Assembly: GCA_018287875.1 (NCBI GenBank) | Contig: JAGVVL010000009.1 | Location: forward strand, 4,402,001-4,466,000 | Reading direction: 5' to 3' | DNA: 64,000 nucleotides | From: Nigrospora sphaerica | Lineage: Eukaryota; Ascomycota; Sordariomycetes; Amphisphaeriales; Apiosporaceae | In this document: piece by piece, positions 1-11,800 of the stretch | How the letters are laid out: each line of letters begins with the position of its first letter | Numbering within the stretch: the first letter of the stretch is position 1 | Notes under the pieces: generated by a model | Database searches by the model: none | Told to the model about the DNA's origin: nothing | Seen by the model: only the letters and a program-made list of their open reading frames with translations | Translations under genes and position numbers: made by a program

Positions 1-109
1 TGTTCGGGATCGCGGCCCATCGCTAGCACCTGCTGTCATGATCAGCCTTGATGCTTCGCTAGACACATAGCCGCTTCTCAAAAACGATGGCCCCGGGGCC
101 CGAAGCTTA

Positions 110-663
110 TCGAAATATATACACCTCGTTATTGGGGTTCCGAACCACTGTGGAAAGATCCAATGTACCGCACTTTGTCATTTTAGCAGTTACACCCGTC
201 TCGAGCGTTCTTACCGCCACTGGCTCTTTCGTCATTGCCCGCGCCTCCACCCCGTCATCCACGTTGCTGATGTTAGGTTGATAGCCGTGGAAGCTATAAT
301 CACTATGCTTACTTTATATGGGGAGACGCGAATTTAATTTTGTAGGGGTTGTCAGTTATTTCTTGTCTTTGAAAGTCATTATTAGGTAGGGTGTCTATAG
401 AATCATGGATTTTTTCATGACCCCGTTACCAGACCATCGTTCCGGTCGAATAGATTCTTCGCGGCCGGTATACAATCGCAAAGTAACGTGTTGCCTCGGT
501 CTAGAAACGGCATAAACAGTGATGCCAAGGACGAAACCTTTGAACACGGTGGGAGCGGTTTGTCACTTGCAAGATCAGGCGTGAGATATCCAGCACCATG
601 ACCCCCGACGAGAACTAAGAGGGCAGAGGACAAGACCAAAGAACAGCCATGGCACTCGAACAT
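110..663 (-). CDS. Doubtful small secreted protein, possibly two exons
   Basis: On the minus strand an ORF starting at 663 begins with a plausible signal peptide (hydrophobic core SLVLSSALLVLVGG, ending near residue 25). A short segment with three cysteines follows, and the ORF stops at 415. A possible donor (GTAACG) lies just before the stop. Further along the same strand a second open stretch, roughly 300 down to 110, ends in NPNNEVYIFR and a stop, and AG acceptors exist before it. Joining them would give a secreted protein of about 140 residues with few cysteines. I recognise no family. Base composition here is mixed and there is no strong codon bias. The join is a guess, so this is only a candidate. 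Confidence 0.25.
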
Positions 664-2837
664 CAGATTAAGGGGTAAGAGAACTGTGCCATTGGTATTT
701 TCTCAGCATCCGGAAGGCTACATTTGGAAAGATGAAATTTGGAGTGATTTTCTATTTTTATAGAGCACGGTATTACTGTATTTGTGTCATTTGTTATATC
801 ATCTTCCTTTCTACTGCCATGAGTGCTTAGTGGTGACTATATGTCATACAAGGAGAAGCAAGCAGTCACAGCTCTTGCTATTTGTGGTCGTAGGACGAAC
901 CATTATGAGCCGGCATCTCCTATAGTTTACTGAGCCTTACTAGAGTCCCGGGAACAGTTACGCTTTCATATCACGGGCCTGATCGGTCTGCCATTTGACG
1001 ACTTCCAGGACTTAAGCCATTCGATGCTACTTAGGGGAAGAGACGAATATTAACAAACTGGCCTGTTAGCCCTGTCTGATAAGAAATACGCCTGTCTGGT
1101 TGCCCGAAGGACTTGAGAGGAACAATACGTCTTCCAAGATCAGTCCTTTCTATAAAAACTCCGGGTCCAAACCCTGGTACTCGAATAAACGTCCTGTCGA
1201 TCTATACAGTATTGCGAGGCCCAACTATCTCATCCGTTCGAAGGAAAACACTTATAGTTGGAAAGGAAGCCGGAATCATGATATGTTACCGGTCCATCCT
1301 ATGTCAAAAGTCATTTTTGTTGTTACAAGCACCCGGTCTACACCCCTCGTGCATTTCGGCTATACGTTCACGGCGTGTTACCATGGCTAAGAGATGGCTT
1401 GCGTAGGCATGTCAGCCCAGCAGTGGAACGAGGTTCTTTGACCAATTTCCCTCGCATTTCGAACTTGATGTATTGACACGGAAGATCGCCTCGTAATACT
1501 GCGAGTCGTGGCCATGGTGAGACCTTGGAGCATCTCCAGTGCCAGACCACCCCTCCTCCTCCCCGGGGTTGGAGGGCAACATGGCTTACGCCAAGCCCAC
1601 AGGCGTTACTTCTGAGGACTGGATTCGCGAGACTCCCAGAAAGTTGGACCAGATGGTCTTGGGATAGGGTTGGGAGGGTGTGAGATGTCACCATCGTCCG
1701 GGGCTGTTTTGTTCGCGCAGGCGTCAGAAGTGAGACAGAACAGCCATGGTGTGGATCATACCCCTGGCGAGGCCTGATCTTGTGCTGGGCTGCCTTGGTG
1801 GGAAAGAAAGGCGCGCTGTTCCAGACAGAGTAAGGGCCGGGCCATCAGAATCAGGTTTCGAAACGTCTGTGCCGTAGTTCTTCTTTGTCTACGACCTCAG
1901 CGGGTGGCCAGCGCGACAGACGGCAAGAGCGCCCGGCCTCTTCGACGATGCAGCGCGGCTGACATGGCGTGTCGACGTGCCGCATAAACCAGCTTCAGAG
2001 GCAAGAGAGCGGTGTTTGTTCCCTCGCCTTCGGATGGTCGGACCCTCTGTGCATATACGAGGCCGACCGATAGCCAATAGCGGGGTTGAGGGCCTCGTTG
2101 GGCTGAGGTCGTTGGGGACGGTACGGGGACGTTAGGTAATACGGGCGACGAGCCAGCTCTTCGCTTCGCCGTTTGGACGGCCTCATCGCCAGTCTCGCCG
2201 AGCGCCCAGTATCTTATGCGACCGCATGGGTGGACGGCTTACCCAGTAGTTAGTCCATTGACGCAAACCTTATCGCATCCATCGCAGCCCTTGGGCGCTT
2301 GTCGGAAAGTCGCCGGTGGTGCAGACGTCGCCGGATACGAGCGCTGCCGTCACGCCAAAAAGTGGGATGATTGGCCCCGACCCGCCCTTCTGGAAAAGAC
2401 GAGGAGCGAAAGCGGCACTACTGCACTGCGACGCGCCCGCATGCGTGACGTGGAAAAAGCACAAGGCCGGGAGACAAAAATAGCCAAACAGCCCTGGCCG
2501 AACGAAACCCGTATCACTGGGTGGCAAGGCCGCTGGGACGGGTGCATGCGCGCCATCGGCCGAATTGCTTGGACGAGTAGCCGTCCCGAAGAGAGGAGAG
2601 GCTATCGTGGAACGGCTCAGGGTTGCTTCAGAGGCGTGCATTATCTCGAGCCTCCAGCTTTGGCTAGCCTGCTGACAGCTGCTCAACTAAGGCATCTACC
2701 CCTCGGATATAGGTACATAAGTAAGCGGCGGTCTTTTGCACCCTTGTGAAGCTTATCTCGGACGCTGTTCGCACTTGCGGTGTGCTGTCTTGTCTCGGCG
2801 CACAACAGACGTACACGTGCACACACACGCAGACAAG

Positions 2838-2860
2838 GAGAGAGAGAGAGAGAGAGAGAG
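2838..2860. repeat. (GA)n microsatellite
   Basis: Uninterrupted GA dinucleotide run directly following a short AC-rich run. Confidence 0.95.
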
Positions 2861-3010
2861 TGAGGAGTGGGAGGGGCGTCAGCCGCAAAAGCTCTGTAGA
2901 GATCCAGCACAGCGGTTCAGCTTCGGCGGAAAGACGGAAAAAGATGAAAACGGAAATAGAGGGGTGATCTGGTCGGCCCCGTCAGCCCTCCAGGTCTCCA
3001 GCTATTCCCC

Positions 3011-3034
3011 TCCACCTCCACCTCCACCTCCACC
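3011..3034. repeat. TCCACC hexamer repeat, four copies
   Basis: Four perfect tandem copies of TCCACC in non-coding GC-rich sequence. Confidence 0.95.
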
Positions 3035-6000
3035 CCGTTTGCAGACTTTTGTGTCTCTCGAGACCCGTGCTGCCTGTGGGCCCTTTTGTCCCTGGCCCTG
3101 GCGCTGAGATCTCGCAAGCCAGGGACCAACCCTGCCCGCCAGTCTGCGGTCAGGGCGTCATGGATTGTATGTCCAACAGAGGAAACACGAAACTTCAGAA
3201 ACAAAGAGGGCGCCTTGGTGGAACGAACAACTGGTCCGTTCGCCCGTCGCACAACAGCACCGGTGCGACGACGATGCTGCAGTGACACCGGAATGGGCGG
3301 AACGCGCGGGGCCGCCCGCCCTTGGGGCTGTCGTAGCCCATCCCGTTCCATTCCGCCCGGTGTCGTGTCTCTCGCTTCGTGCCGCCTCCCAGTTTTATCC
3401 GACTGAGGCGTCGTTTTTCGGCCAAGTCCTCGTCGTCATACTGTCGACAAGTAGGGAGGGGCCCCTCCGTTCCAAGCCTGGGAGCCTGCTGGCCGACACG
3501 CATCGCGGTGTGGACGGAAAATGCCCATAGGCCACCGCCTCGCATGCCTCGTGCAGTAGCTCGCCAGCCGTCAGACCGGCGGGGAAAAGACGAGAAAGGC
3601 CCGAGTCGAATGGGATGCCGTCCGTATCAAGACCGACCGCTATCCTCTCTCACACCCTTCCCGCCCACAGTCGGGCGAGCAGGTCTGAGCGCAGACCACC
3701 GCAGCCGGGTCGTTTGTTCATGACCAGTCCAAGATTCTCATCACGACGCAGGAGGCGTCGATGCGGCAGGGACAGGCCGACAGATGGGAGCCGCAAATCA
3801 AGGAAGTGGATAGGCAGCAATCTTGCGCTACCTTGACCGGATCCCGGCAACCCGGCTACGGCTTACATTTCGCCGATTCTGCCCCGTGGGTGAGGACGAG
3901 ACGTGCCTGTGTGCCGTGCCGTAAAAGTCGGCTTGACCGTCACATCTGACTGAGCCGCCGCCCGCCGCCTCTGGGTTGGGCTGTCATATGGGAAGGCCGC
4001 ACGCGCGGTTGTCGCCGGCGGCCTCTCCTTCTCGCATTCGGCGGTTTTATCTTTTTTTCTCTAATCTTCACGCGGTCCTCCGTCTACGCCCCTATTGAGC
4101 CAGAGGCGCGCCATCGTGGCCCTTTCAGGCCGACCGCACCGCCGCTCCAGCTGGGTACTAACCCTCGGAGACATGATGGCCTGAGGTTGCTGGGCCCTTC
4201 AGCGCAGGCCCAGTGCGGCCTCTCTCCACCCTATCGTCAGCTCTTGGCGTGCACCAGCTGAGGCCACGATGTGGAAATGAAGGCCTTGCCGGTATAGCCC
4301 TAGGTCCAGCTGGAGTGCCGGACGGGGGCGACGAGCCGTTCGCCTGATTCAGGCGGGCCTGGCGGGAGGAGAGAGCCCCGTACGCCAGGGGGGGGGGATA
4401 CAACGGAGAAGGGCCGCCAGCGGTCTAACCTGAAAGAGCAGTATTGGGGCAGTATTGAGGGACAGACAGACGTACCGGTACCTGAAGTGGCCGGGCTCGG
4501 CCCCTAGCAGAGCTGCCCTGACGCCAGTCTAGGTTCTACTGCAGGAACAGGGGATGAGGCCCCGTTGCAAAAAGCCAGCAAGCCACCGTTTTGCTGGTGT
4601 TGGCGCTGGTCTGTCTACTACCGAATCAGGCGCGCGCGCTGGTGGCGACGGGGCGGCCGGGTAGATCGGCCACTCGCCGTGCCGAGCGGACAGGCTTCCC
4701 ACAAGTCGCGCTGCCGCGAAATGTCATTCTCATGGCAACATGGGCAGAAACGAGGTGTCGCTTCCGACCCAGCGGCTACCGCTGCTTCTAAGCCGGGGGG
4801 GATGGTTGGGTTTGAGGGAGGTCGGTCTACTGTGTACTGGTAATATTGAGTGGGTGCGAGTGCGAGCCTACCTACTACGTCCCATACTAGCATTTCAGCG
4901 GCTATGCCTGCAACGCGCCCCCCTCTTATCGCGATATCTGCAGGCCTGGCTTTCGCAACACACGCCGTCTCGGGCATGCCAGTCGCGGTGGTGGATGCGG
5001 TAGGTCAATAAGTGACGACACCATCATACAGATACAGGCTCGCGTAGAAGCGAATTGCTAGGGCCAGCCAACTAGATCAAGTACGCGGTACCGTGAGCAG
5101 ACGTCACGGGTGGTGACTGTGATGCGGTGAGTGCAACACGGCCGTGTAGCATGCATGCCGGCCAGCCAACGACCCTGCGGCAGAACGGTTGCTTTCGTGA
5201 AGTCAAGTTTACCTATGGTGATGTCCATTGATGTCCATCGTCCAGTACTAGGGTACGGAGGCATCGCTATCTGGGGATTCACCCAGGCTTGCCACCAATT
5301 GCCAGGGACCCAGTCCGGCATAAAAAAAGCCCTCATCCTCGCTTGCCCGGACGATATGCCATCCGGCATAAAAAGGCCAGATCTGGACGCGGGCCCAGCT
5401 ATCCGGCTCAGCCGCAAATGGCCTCTGCTATCACGCGGTTTCGCGATATCGTGTGCGACTATTGCCTCGTGCATATGCAAACTCGATAACCGCCCCTCTA
5501 CGGCTCTTGCCGTCGCCGTCGCTGGCCCCCCGCCGCCCGGCCGAGACTGCGTACGGACAGGGCAAGGGGAAGAAGAAAGACAGAGTCGAGGCCTCCTTCG
5601 CGGATCGAGACGTGACCAGAGACGGCCAGCCTCTTCCCGCTTCGTTTGTGCGCCTAGGACGGCCGGCCCGCCCAACGCCGTCGGCAGCACGGGGAGGGGT
5701 AGCGAGGCTTGCAGGGCGTTGTCCAGCTTCCAGAAAAACAGCACTCGCAGCTCCCCACCTCCGAGCCGAGTGGGAAAGGGCAGAGCGGCCTGAAGCAGCA
5801 GCATGGGCAGGAGTAGCGGCAGCAGCAACAAGTAACAGGCCGGCTTGTTTCGATCTCTTCTAGGTTTCTGGGCCTCCAGCACGGGCTCGCTCTAGGGGCT
5901 ATGTATAGCGGCCTCCACTGGGGAGGAGGAACCTGGAGTTGGTCTTCACGGTGTTATCGCTGGGCTTCGTAGCGCCGCGTCGGCGCCGTGCGCTGTACCT

Positions 6001-7303
6001 GACTTGTGCTGAATGTTAACCCACGAAGTGGGGGGGAAGGCCCCGAGCGGGGCTTCCCAACGTCACAAACAAAACCGAGGGGCGCTGAAAAACGAAAAGA
6101 AGTACGGAAAAGGAAGACCGGTCCAGTGTCCGACGGCACAGAAGCGAGATGGTGGGAGTGGCCCGGACCGACCAAGAGACGGTAAACACATCTATAATTG
6201 CATCTCGACGTAGGTATTTCCATCGGCATCGGTAGCTGCACGGTAAGGGAATGGGAGTTGACTCGCCGACGCGCCCGACCAATTTTTACCCCGAATAGGA
6301 CAGCCACGCCGGACCTGGAGCTGACACGGGCTGGCGAGTGCACGACAGAGCAGCGCGCCATTGATGGCCACCGTCCCGAAATGCCCAAAAACTCAATTGC
6401 GGATTGATCTCCTCGAGCCCGTGCCTACGCCTGTGCCTGTGCTTTTTTGCCCTTCATATCCCCTGCTATCACATCACGGCCCACCGCGGCGCTGCGGGCC
6501 TCCCAGGCAGGGCCCGGAATGGACATTGGACACAACAAGCCATCTCTCGGGCTCCGAGGCCGAGGGATATGGAGACGCCGCAGCCGTAGGCAGAGGAAGT
6601 TCCATAGCAGTGCTTTGGTGCTTTCCTCGGTTCGCTTCGTGGTCCGGGCTGGGCGGTTCCAGGCAGATCAAGACCTTGCAGCCACGTTCTCGAACGCGGG
6701 CTTGCAATGTACTCCAGTACCCATACGAGAAAGGGTACATGCAGCTAGCGACGGAACTAGAGCCCACACGCATCGACGAGAGACAGGGACAGGGGGGAAA
6801 AGGACAGGGGGGGCGCTGAGAGCACGTCGATGGATATGCTAGTGACCCTTGTCAGCTACACCTCGACTGAGAGAGGGCCTGCATACCGATGTACTTGCCC
6901 ATTGAGCAACACGCCTCCCCATGCCTGGAGGGGCGCTGTGCTGGGCCCGGCCGGCGTGCCTAGCGATTGCTCTTCTATCTTGCACGCCGCTCCTCTGGGT
7001 CGTGGCCGGGTATTAGACGTATACCATCGTACCCGAAATCTTGTGCGAGAGAGACCTGCCCCTCTCCTGCTTACACTCGCTTTGCTGCTTGTCGACAGAC
7101 GACAACAACGACCACGACGGAAGACGACATTGCGGGCAGCCGTCACTCGCTTTTCTCCGATAATACCCCATTCCGTGATACCCTTTGCTCTCCATCTCTC
7201 ATACTTGCATCTTTTCGCAACCCGCCTCGCCTTTACACCTTCTCCCTCATCGGCTCGTCTCCTCAGGACAAACACAAACGCACATCCAGACATACGATAC
7301 GCC

Positions 7304-8883
7304 ATGGAGCAGTCAGAAGGGTCCCAGCAGGCGGGCTACTTCCCCGGCGGGCGTCCGGCGGTGGGCGGTCCCTCGATGGCGTCGACGGCCAACGCGACGC
7401 CGATGCGGTCCATGTCGGGCACGCCCAACACGGAGCGCGGCAACCCATTTGGCGACGACGAGGCCAAGTCGGCGGAGCGGCTGGCGGGCGGGCCGGCGCC
7501 GCCCAACCCCTTCGTGTCGCCCGAGGCGTCACGGCCGGCGTCGAGCTTCGGCAGCTCGAGCGCGCTCGGCCGCGGCCTCGAGGAGCGCAGCCAGCGCTAC
7601 TTCCACTCGCGCCGCGTCAAGAAGGGCGAGGTCGAGAAGCCCTGGCTCGAGAAGAAGGACCCCAAAGAGAAGTGGGTGACCATCCTGCCGCTGCTCGGCA
7701 TCCTCCTCGGCCTCGGCGTCTCAGGCTTCCTCATCTGGGACGGCCTGCGCAGCGTCGTCAAGCACAACTACTGCATGGTGCTCGACGAGGACTGGTCGGG
7801 CGGCTTTAACGACAAGGTGTGGTCGAAGGAGGTACAGCTGGGCGGATTCGGGTGTGTATTCCCCTCTCTTTCTCTCGTCCTTTCCCCGCCCATCTTCGTG
7901 TCTTGCTTGGGAGGAGACCGGCCGGCTAACCGACATGTGTGCATAGCAACGGCGAGTTCGAGCAAACGACGGCGACGGACGAGAACGTCTTCGTCAAGGA
8001 CGGACGGCTGCACATCATGCCGACGGTGCAGGACGCGCGGCTCGTCGAGGAGAACTCGGTCATCGACCTGCTCAAGGACGGCAGCTGCACGTCCAAGGAG
8101 TGGAGGGACTGCTACGCGGCGACCAACACGACGGCGGGCAACTCCACCATTGTGCCGCCGACGCGGTCGGGCCGCATCCACACCAAGAAGGGGGCGACGA
8201 TCAAGTACGGACGCATCGAGGTGACGGCCAAGCTGCCGCGCGGCGACTGGCTCTGGCCGGCCATCTGGATGATGCCGGTCGAGGACACGTACGGCGCGTG
8301 GCCGGCGTCGGGCGAGATCGACATCGTCGAGTCGCGCGGCAACAACTACACGTACTCGCAGGGCGGCAACAACATCGTCTCGTCGGCGCTGCACTGGGGG
8401 CCCAACCCGGCCAACGACGCGTGGTGGCGCACCAACGTGAAGCGGCCGGCGCTGCACACGACGTACAGCGAGGGCTTCAACACCTTTGGGCTCGAATGGT
8501 CGCAGAAGTACCTCTTCACCTACGTCAACAGCCGCCTGCTGCAGGTGCTCTACACCAACTTCGACGAGTCGCTGTGGCAGCGCGGCAACTTCCCCAACGC
8601 TGACAGCAACGGCACGCGTCAGGAGGACCTCTGGTCCTTCACCGGTCGCCGCAACACGCCCTTCGACAAGCCCTTCTACCTCATCCTCAACGTCGCCGTC
8701 GGCGGCACCAACGGCTGGTTCGAGGACGGCGCCTCCGGCAAGCCCTGGCTCGACTCGAGCCCCAACGCCAAGAAGGACTTCTGGAAGGCCAAGGACCAGT
8801 GGCTGCCCACCTGGACGAGCCCGGCCATGGAGGTCAGCAAAGTCGTCATGATGCAGCAGTGCGACGGCAACGAAGAGCTTTGA
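7304..8883 (+). CDS. Membrane-anchored GH16 beta-glucanase-like protein
   Basis: Two exons, 7304-7851 and 7947-8883. The 95-base intron has a GCTAAC branch site and the splice restores the frame in ..GGFGNGEFEQ. The product is 494 residues. Residues 1-123 are hydrophilic, Ser/Pro-rich and presumably cytosolic; 124-146 form one membrane span; the rest is a GH16 domain facing the lumen or wall. The catalytic signature GEIDIVESRGN is intact, with the expected nucleophile Glu306, Asp308 and acid/base Glu311. The family (laminarinase/beta-glucan-binding GH16; KRE6/SKN1 share the type II topology) acts on beta-1,3/1,6-glucan in wall building or remodelling. The exact activity, hydrolase or transglycosylase, cannot be told from sequence. 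The start is chosen because it begins the conserved-looking tail with context GCCATGG; upstream in-frame codons look like leader sequence. Confidence 0.9.
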
Positions 8884-11800
8884 TTTGCCCCCCTCGAGTT
8901 TCTCTCTTCTTCTGGTTCTTTTTCTTACTGGATTTCGGTACTTATTTTTCTCGCTTTTTGCTATTCCCAATTGGAGTACAGGCTGGGTACGTAGAACTTG
9001 GAAGGGGGGGGGGGCGGTGGATGCCATATTTCCACCACAAACGCCATAGAGTTTAGTACACAGACACACGCACCACATACATGCGGCTCCCCCGCAGACT
9101 GTCGCTATGCATCACGAGACCCGGGCAAGGGGCATAGAACGACCCTAATAAAAAAGGAGAAAGTTATTCATATTGTGCCAATCTGTTTCCCTCTTTTCCC
9201 GCCCGTCCATCAATGTCGTCACGGAGGCGAGGTAGTGGTGGTTCAGCTAGCCACGCTTCACGCCACATACGCAGGCAGCTCCGTCCATCCCATCTGTGCA
9301 GCTGATACTTCGCGCTGTCGTGGTCGCACAATCCGCCAGAGCCGCATATGTTTGATGCGACGACCAGCGTGAAGAAGGTAAACGAGGAGGGGGGACCTCC
9401 TTCCATCCAGCCTCACCAAACTCTTCATCATCTACACATCTCCAGGCGAGCGAGCAGAGCACGCACGACCACCATCCTGCCGACGGTATCAAAGGCCCGT
9501 CGACCGGACGACCCAGCCATAGATGGATGGCCCCGACGGGGCGGTGCTGGGCGCCCAGACGGCCGGGTCGTGATACCATATCTATCGAATGGAATCCCAC
9601 TCCACGTTCCAGCGCCAACGCCATCGCCAGCGCCCGCATCGCCCGCAAATCACCGACACACGCTACGCTGGGGGAGCAAATTGCAGCTGAAGAAAACAAA
9701 AAGAGTTCGGCGCGGTCGGCAGGGTCGAAGCAACACCACACAGGTCGGGCGGCTAGGGGCCGCCACGAGGACGATAAGGAGAGGTGCAGCAGCTGCAGGC
9801 GCGCGCGCAGGCGACCGACCGATGGAGCGAACTGCAAGCCAAGGCCAAGGCCCAATATCGACAGGGCGACACTCGAGCCAGGGTTTTCCCCGTTTTCCGT
9901 GACCATCGGGCTACTTTTCTCCCTTGCCTCCGGGTCTATCTGTGACTGCCTGGGTTGGTGTGCAGCCGCAGGCCGGCCCGCTTCATCTACTGTGTACTTC
10001 TGCAGTGCAGTATGCATCTGCGGGCGGCCTTTATCTACCACAACAGATAGGAACCGCCTCCACGGGCCTATCTATCTCGCGTCTGCCATGGGAAAAGATG
10101 CGGCTTTATGCACGGCTCCCTGCGCCCGAGCCGACTTACAGGCGCCCCCCCACACAAAAACCAAAACCATGGACCGTTCTCGACAATCCCCTTCATAGCT
10201 GCGAGGTTCTTCAGGCGCCCCACCGCGCTTTCACTGGGCGGCGGCGGCGGGAACTATCGACGGGACTTGCAGCTGAAGTGGAAGCCGGCGCCGCTGTCCG
10301 CGGGAGGTGCTACCATGGGACGAAAACGACGCGCTCAAACGAGCAATACTAGCCATCCGACACGTACAGAGGGGTGCCCGGCTGCTGAATCATCCCCCGC
10401 GTGCGGCTTGGCAGGAGCCGATATTCGCCGACGGTGGCGTGACATGCCGGGGCTCTACTGAGGTGGACTGATAAGCGGGCTCGCTCGTGATGTCCCCCAA
10501 AGCGTTGCACCCGGAGAGAACCGACCAAGTGGAAGCGTGGGCAACCATGGCTGTCTGGGAAGGGTGGCTGGTACTACCTAACTTGGTGCTGGCTTTTAGG
10601 AGTGGGGGTACACGCATCTTATTTTCTGCACCCTAAGAAATCGCCCACTTCACCAGCCGCTGCTTCTTTACCGTGCGAACGACTCGTACGCGAAATGCTC
10701 TTCAACCCCGATTGAGACGCCGTCGCTCGCGCAAATGCCCGGTCCTCCACCCGGTGATGTTGGGATGCCTCGGTCCAACTCGACCATGCATGCGATCGTC
10801 GCTCCCACTTGGAGCATCGGCCGGGCTTATCTGGTCGGGGCTCAGAGGCTGAAGCCTGTGCGGACGGAGACGTCGATGCGTATCCGCTTTTCATCCAGTC
10901 CAGGCCGGCGCTGCAGTCTTCGCTGTATCGCCGTCTACCCCTTCCACCCCTGCTCCCAGGCTTCCCTGCCGCTCGTGCGGGCGTGTCGTGGGGCAGCTGC
11001 ACGCCCGACCGTCCCGGCTCCACGACACCTGCTCACTGCCTCTGTTTCGGACCGTGGCCTTCTGCTGGGCCCGCCAGCGCTACCTACTGTAGCGTGCCTC
11101 GACGACGGAGCCGAGAAGGGCCTCCAGCAGCCTCGGTGCGTCTCCGCTGGGTCTCCCTCCCCGATACCAGATGCTGGCATGCCGCAAAAGAAACTGCTGG
11201 TGCAGTCCATGTGCGCTGTCACGGTGGGCTCTGCTGCCACCTAGGCGAGCGGCTGGCAGACTGGACACCGGTCCCGGACGCTGATATTGAAGCCAATTCA
11301 ATGGGTCCACGTATCCCTGGTCGCTGTGAAATAACGGATCCCTACGGACAGCCGAGCGCCCAGCTTCCAGCGAACCTTGTCAAACTTTGCCCCGGGTGGG
11401 TTTTTGTTTCCGAGATCGAGCCTCATTTGGGTCGCCGCTGCAGACCGAGACTGGAGCAAATCGGCCCTTTGGTTTGCTTATCCGCCGGAACCAAGGTCTT
11501 CCGATTTGCTTCGTGCGCCGGACGGCCTTTCGCCCGCACCGCAACTCGTCCTAAACCTTCGATCATCGCGATCTGCGGAACACTACGGCACTTTAGATGA
11601 TAGTCTTGACGTCAAATGCGAGCGCCGTTCAGACTGGCCGACTCGCATTTCCTTCCGGCCCCGTTGAGAGGCTGCCGTCACCCGCTTCTCTCCTGCCTCG
11701 CTGTCCGCCCGCCTGTCCGCCAGCCCACACCCGACGGGGACGGCTCGCTGCTGTGCGGTTGATTGCCTCGGGGTGTAGGTAGACAGGCTCCTTTGGCTTG

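Larger units (their letters stand above)
664..7303. other. Long tract without a convincing gene
   Basis: The first part (about 664-1400) is AT-richer; the rest is GC-rich and full of overlapping ORFs on both strands. These have no domain, no typical start context and no introns, and I read them as chance. Visible structure includes a (GA)n run near 2838-2860, four TCCACC copies at 3011-3034, and two near-identical short segments containing CCGGCATAAAAA near 5316 and 5370. The pyrimidine-rich stretch just before 7304 is probably the leader of the GH16 gene. Confidence 0.6.

Noticed and set aside
5058..5882. 274-codon minus-strand ORF with a hydrophobic leucine run
   Set aside because: No family, an overlapping ORF on the other strand of similar length, and composition unlike the real genes.
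7768..9078. 436-codon minus-strand ORF
   Set aside because: Antisense shadow of the GH16 gene, Arg/Val/Asp-rich without a domain.
9247..10041. 264-codon minus-strand ORF
   Set aside because: Cys/Trp-rich chance frame in GC-rich sequence; no start context or domain.
10809..11600. 263-codon plus-strand ORF
   Set aside because: Overlaps other frames of similar length; no coding signature.
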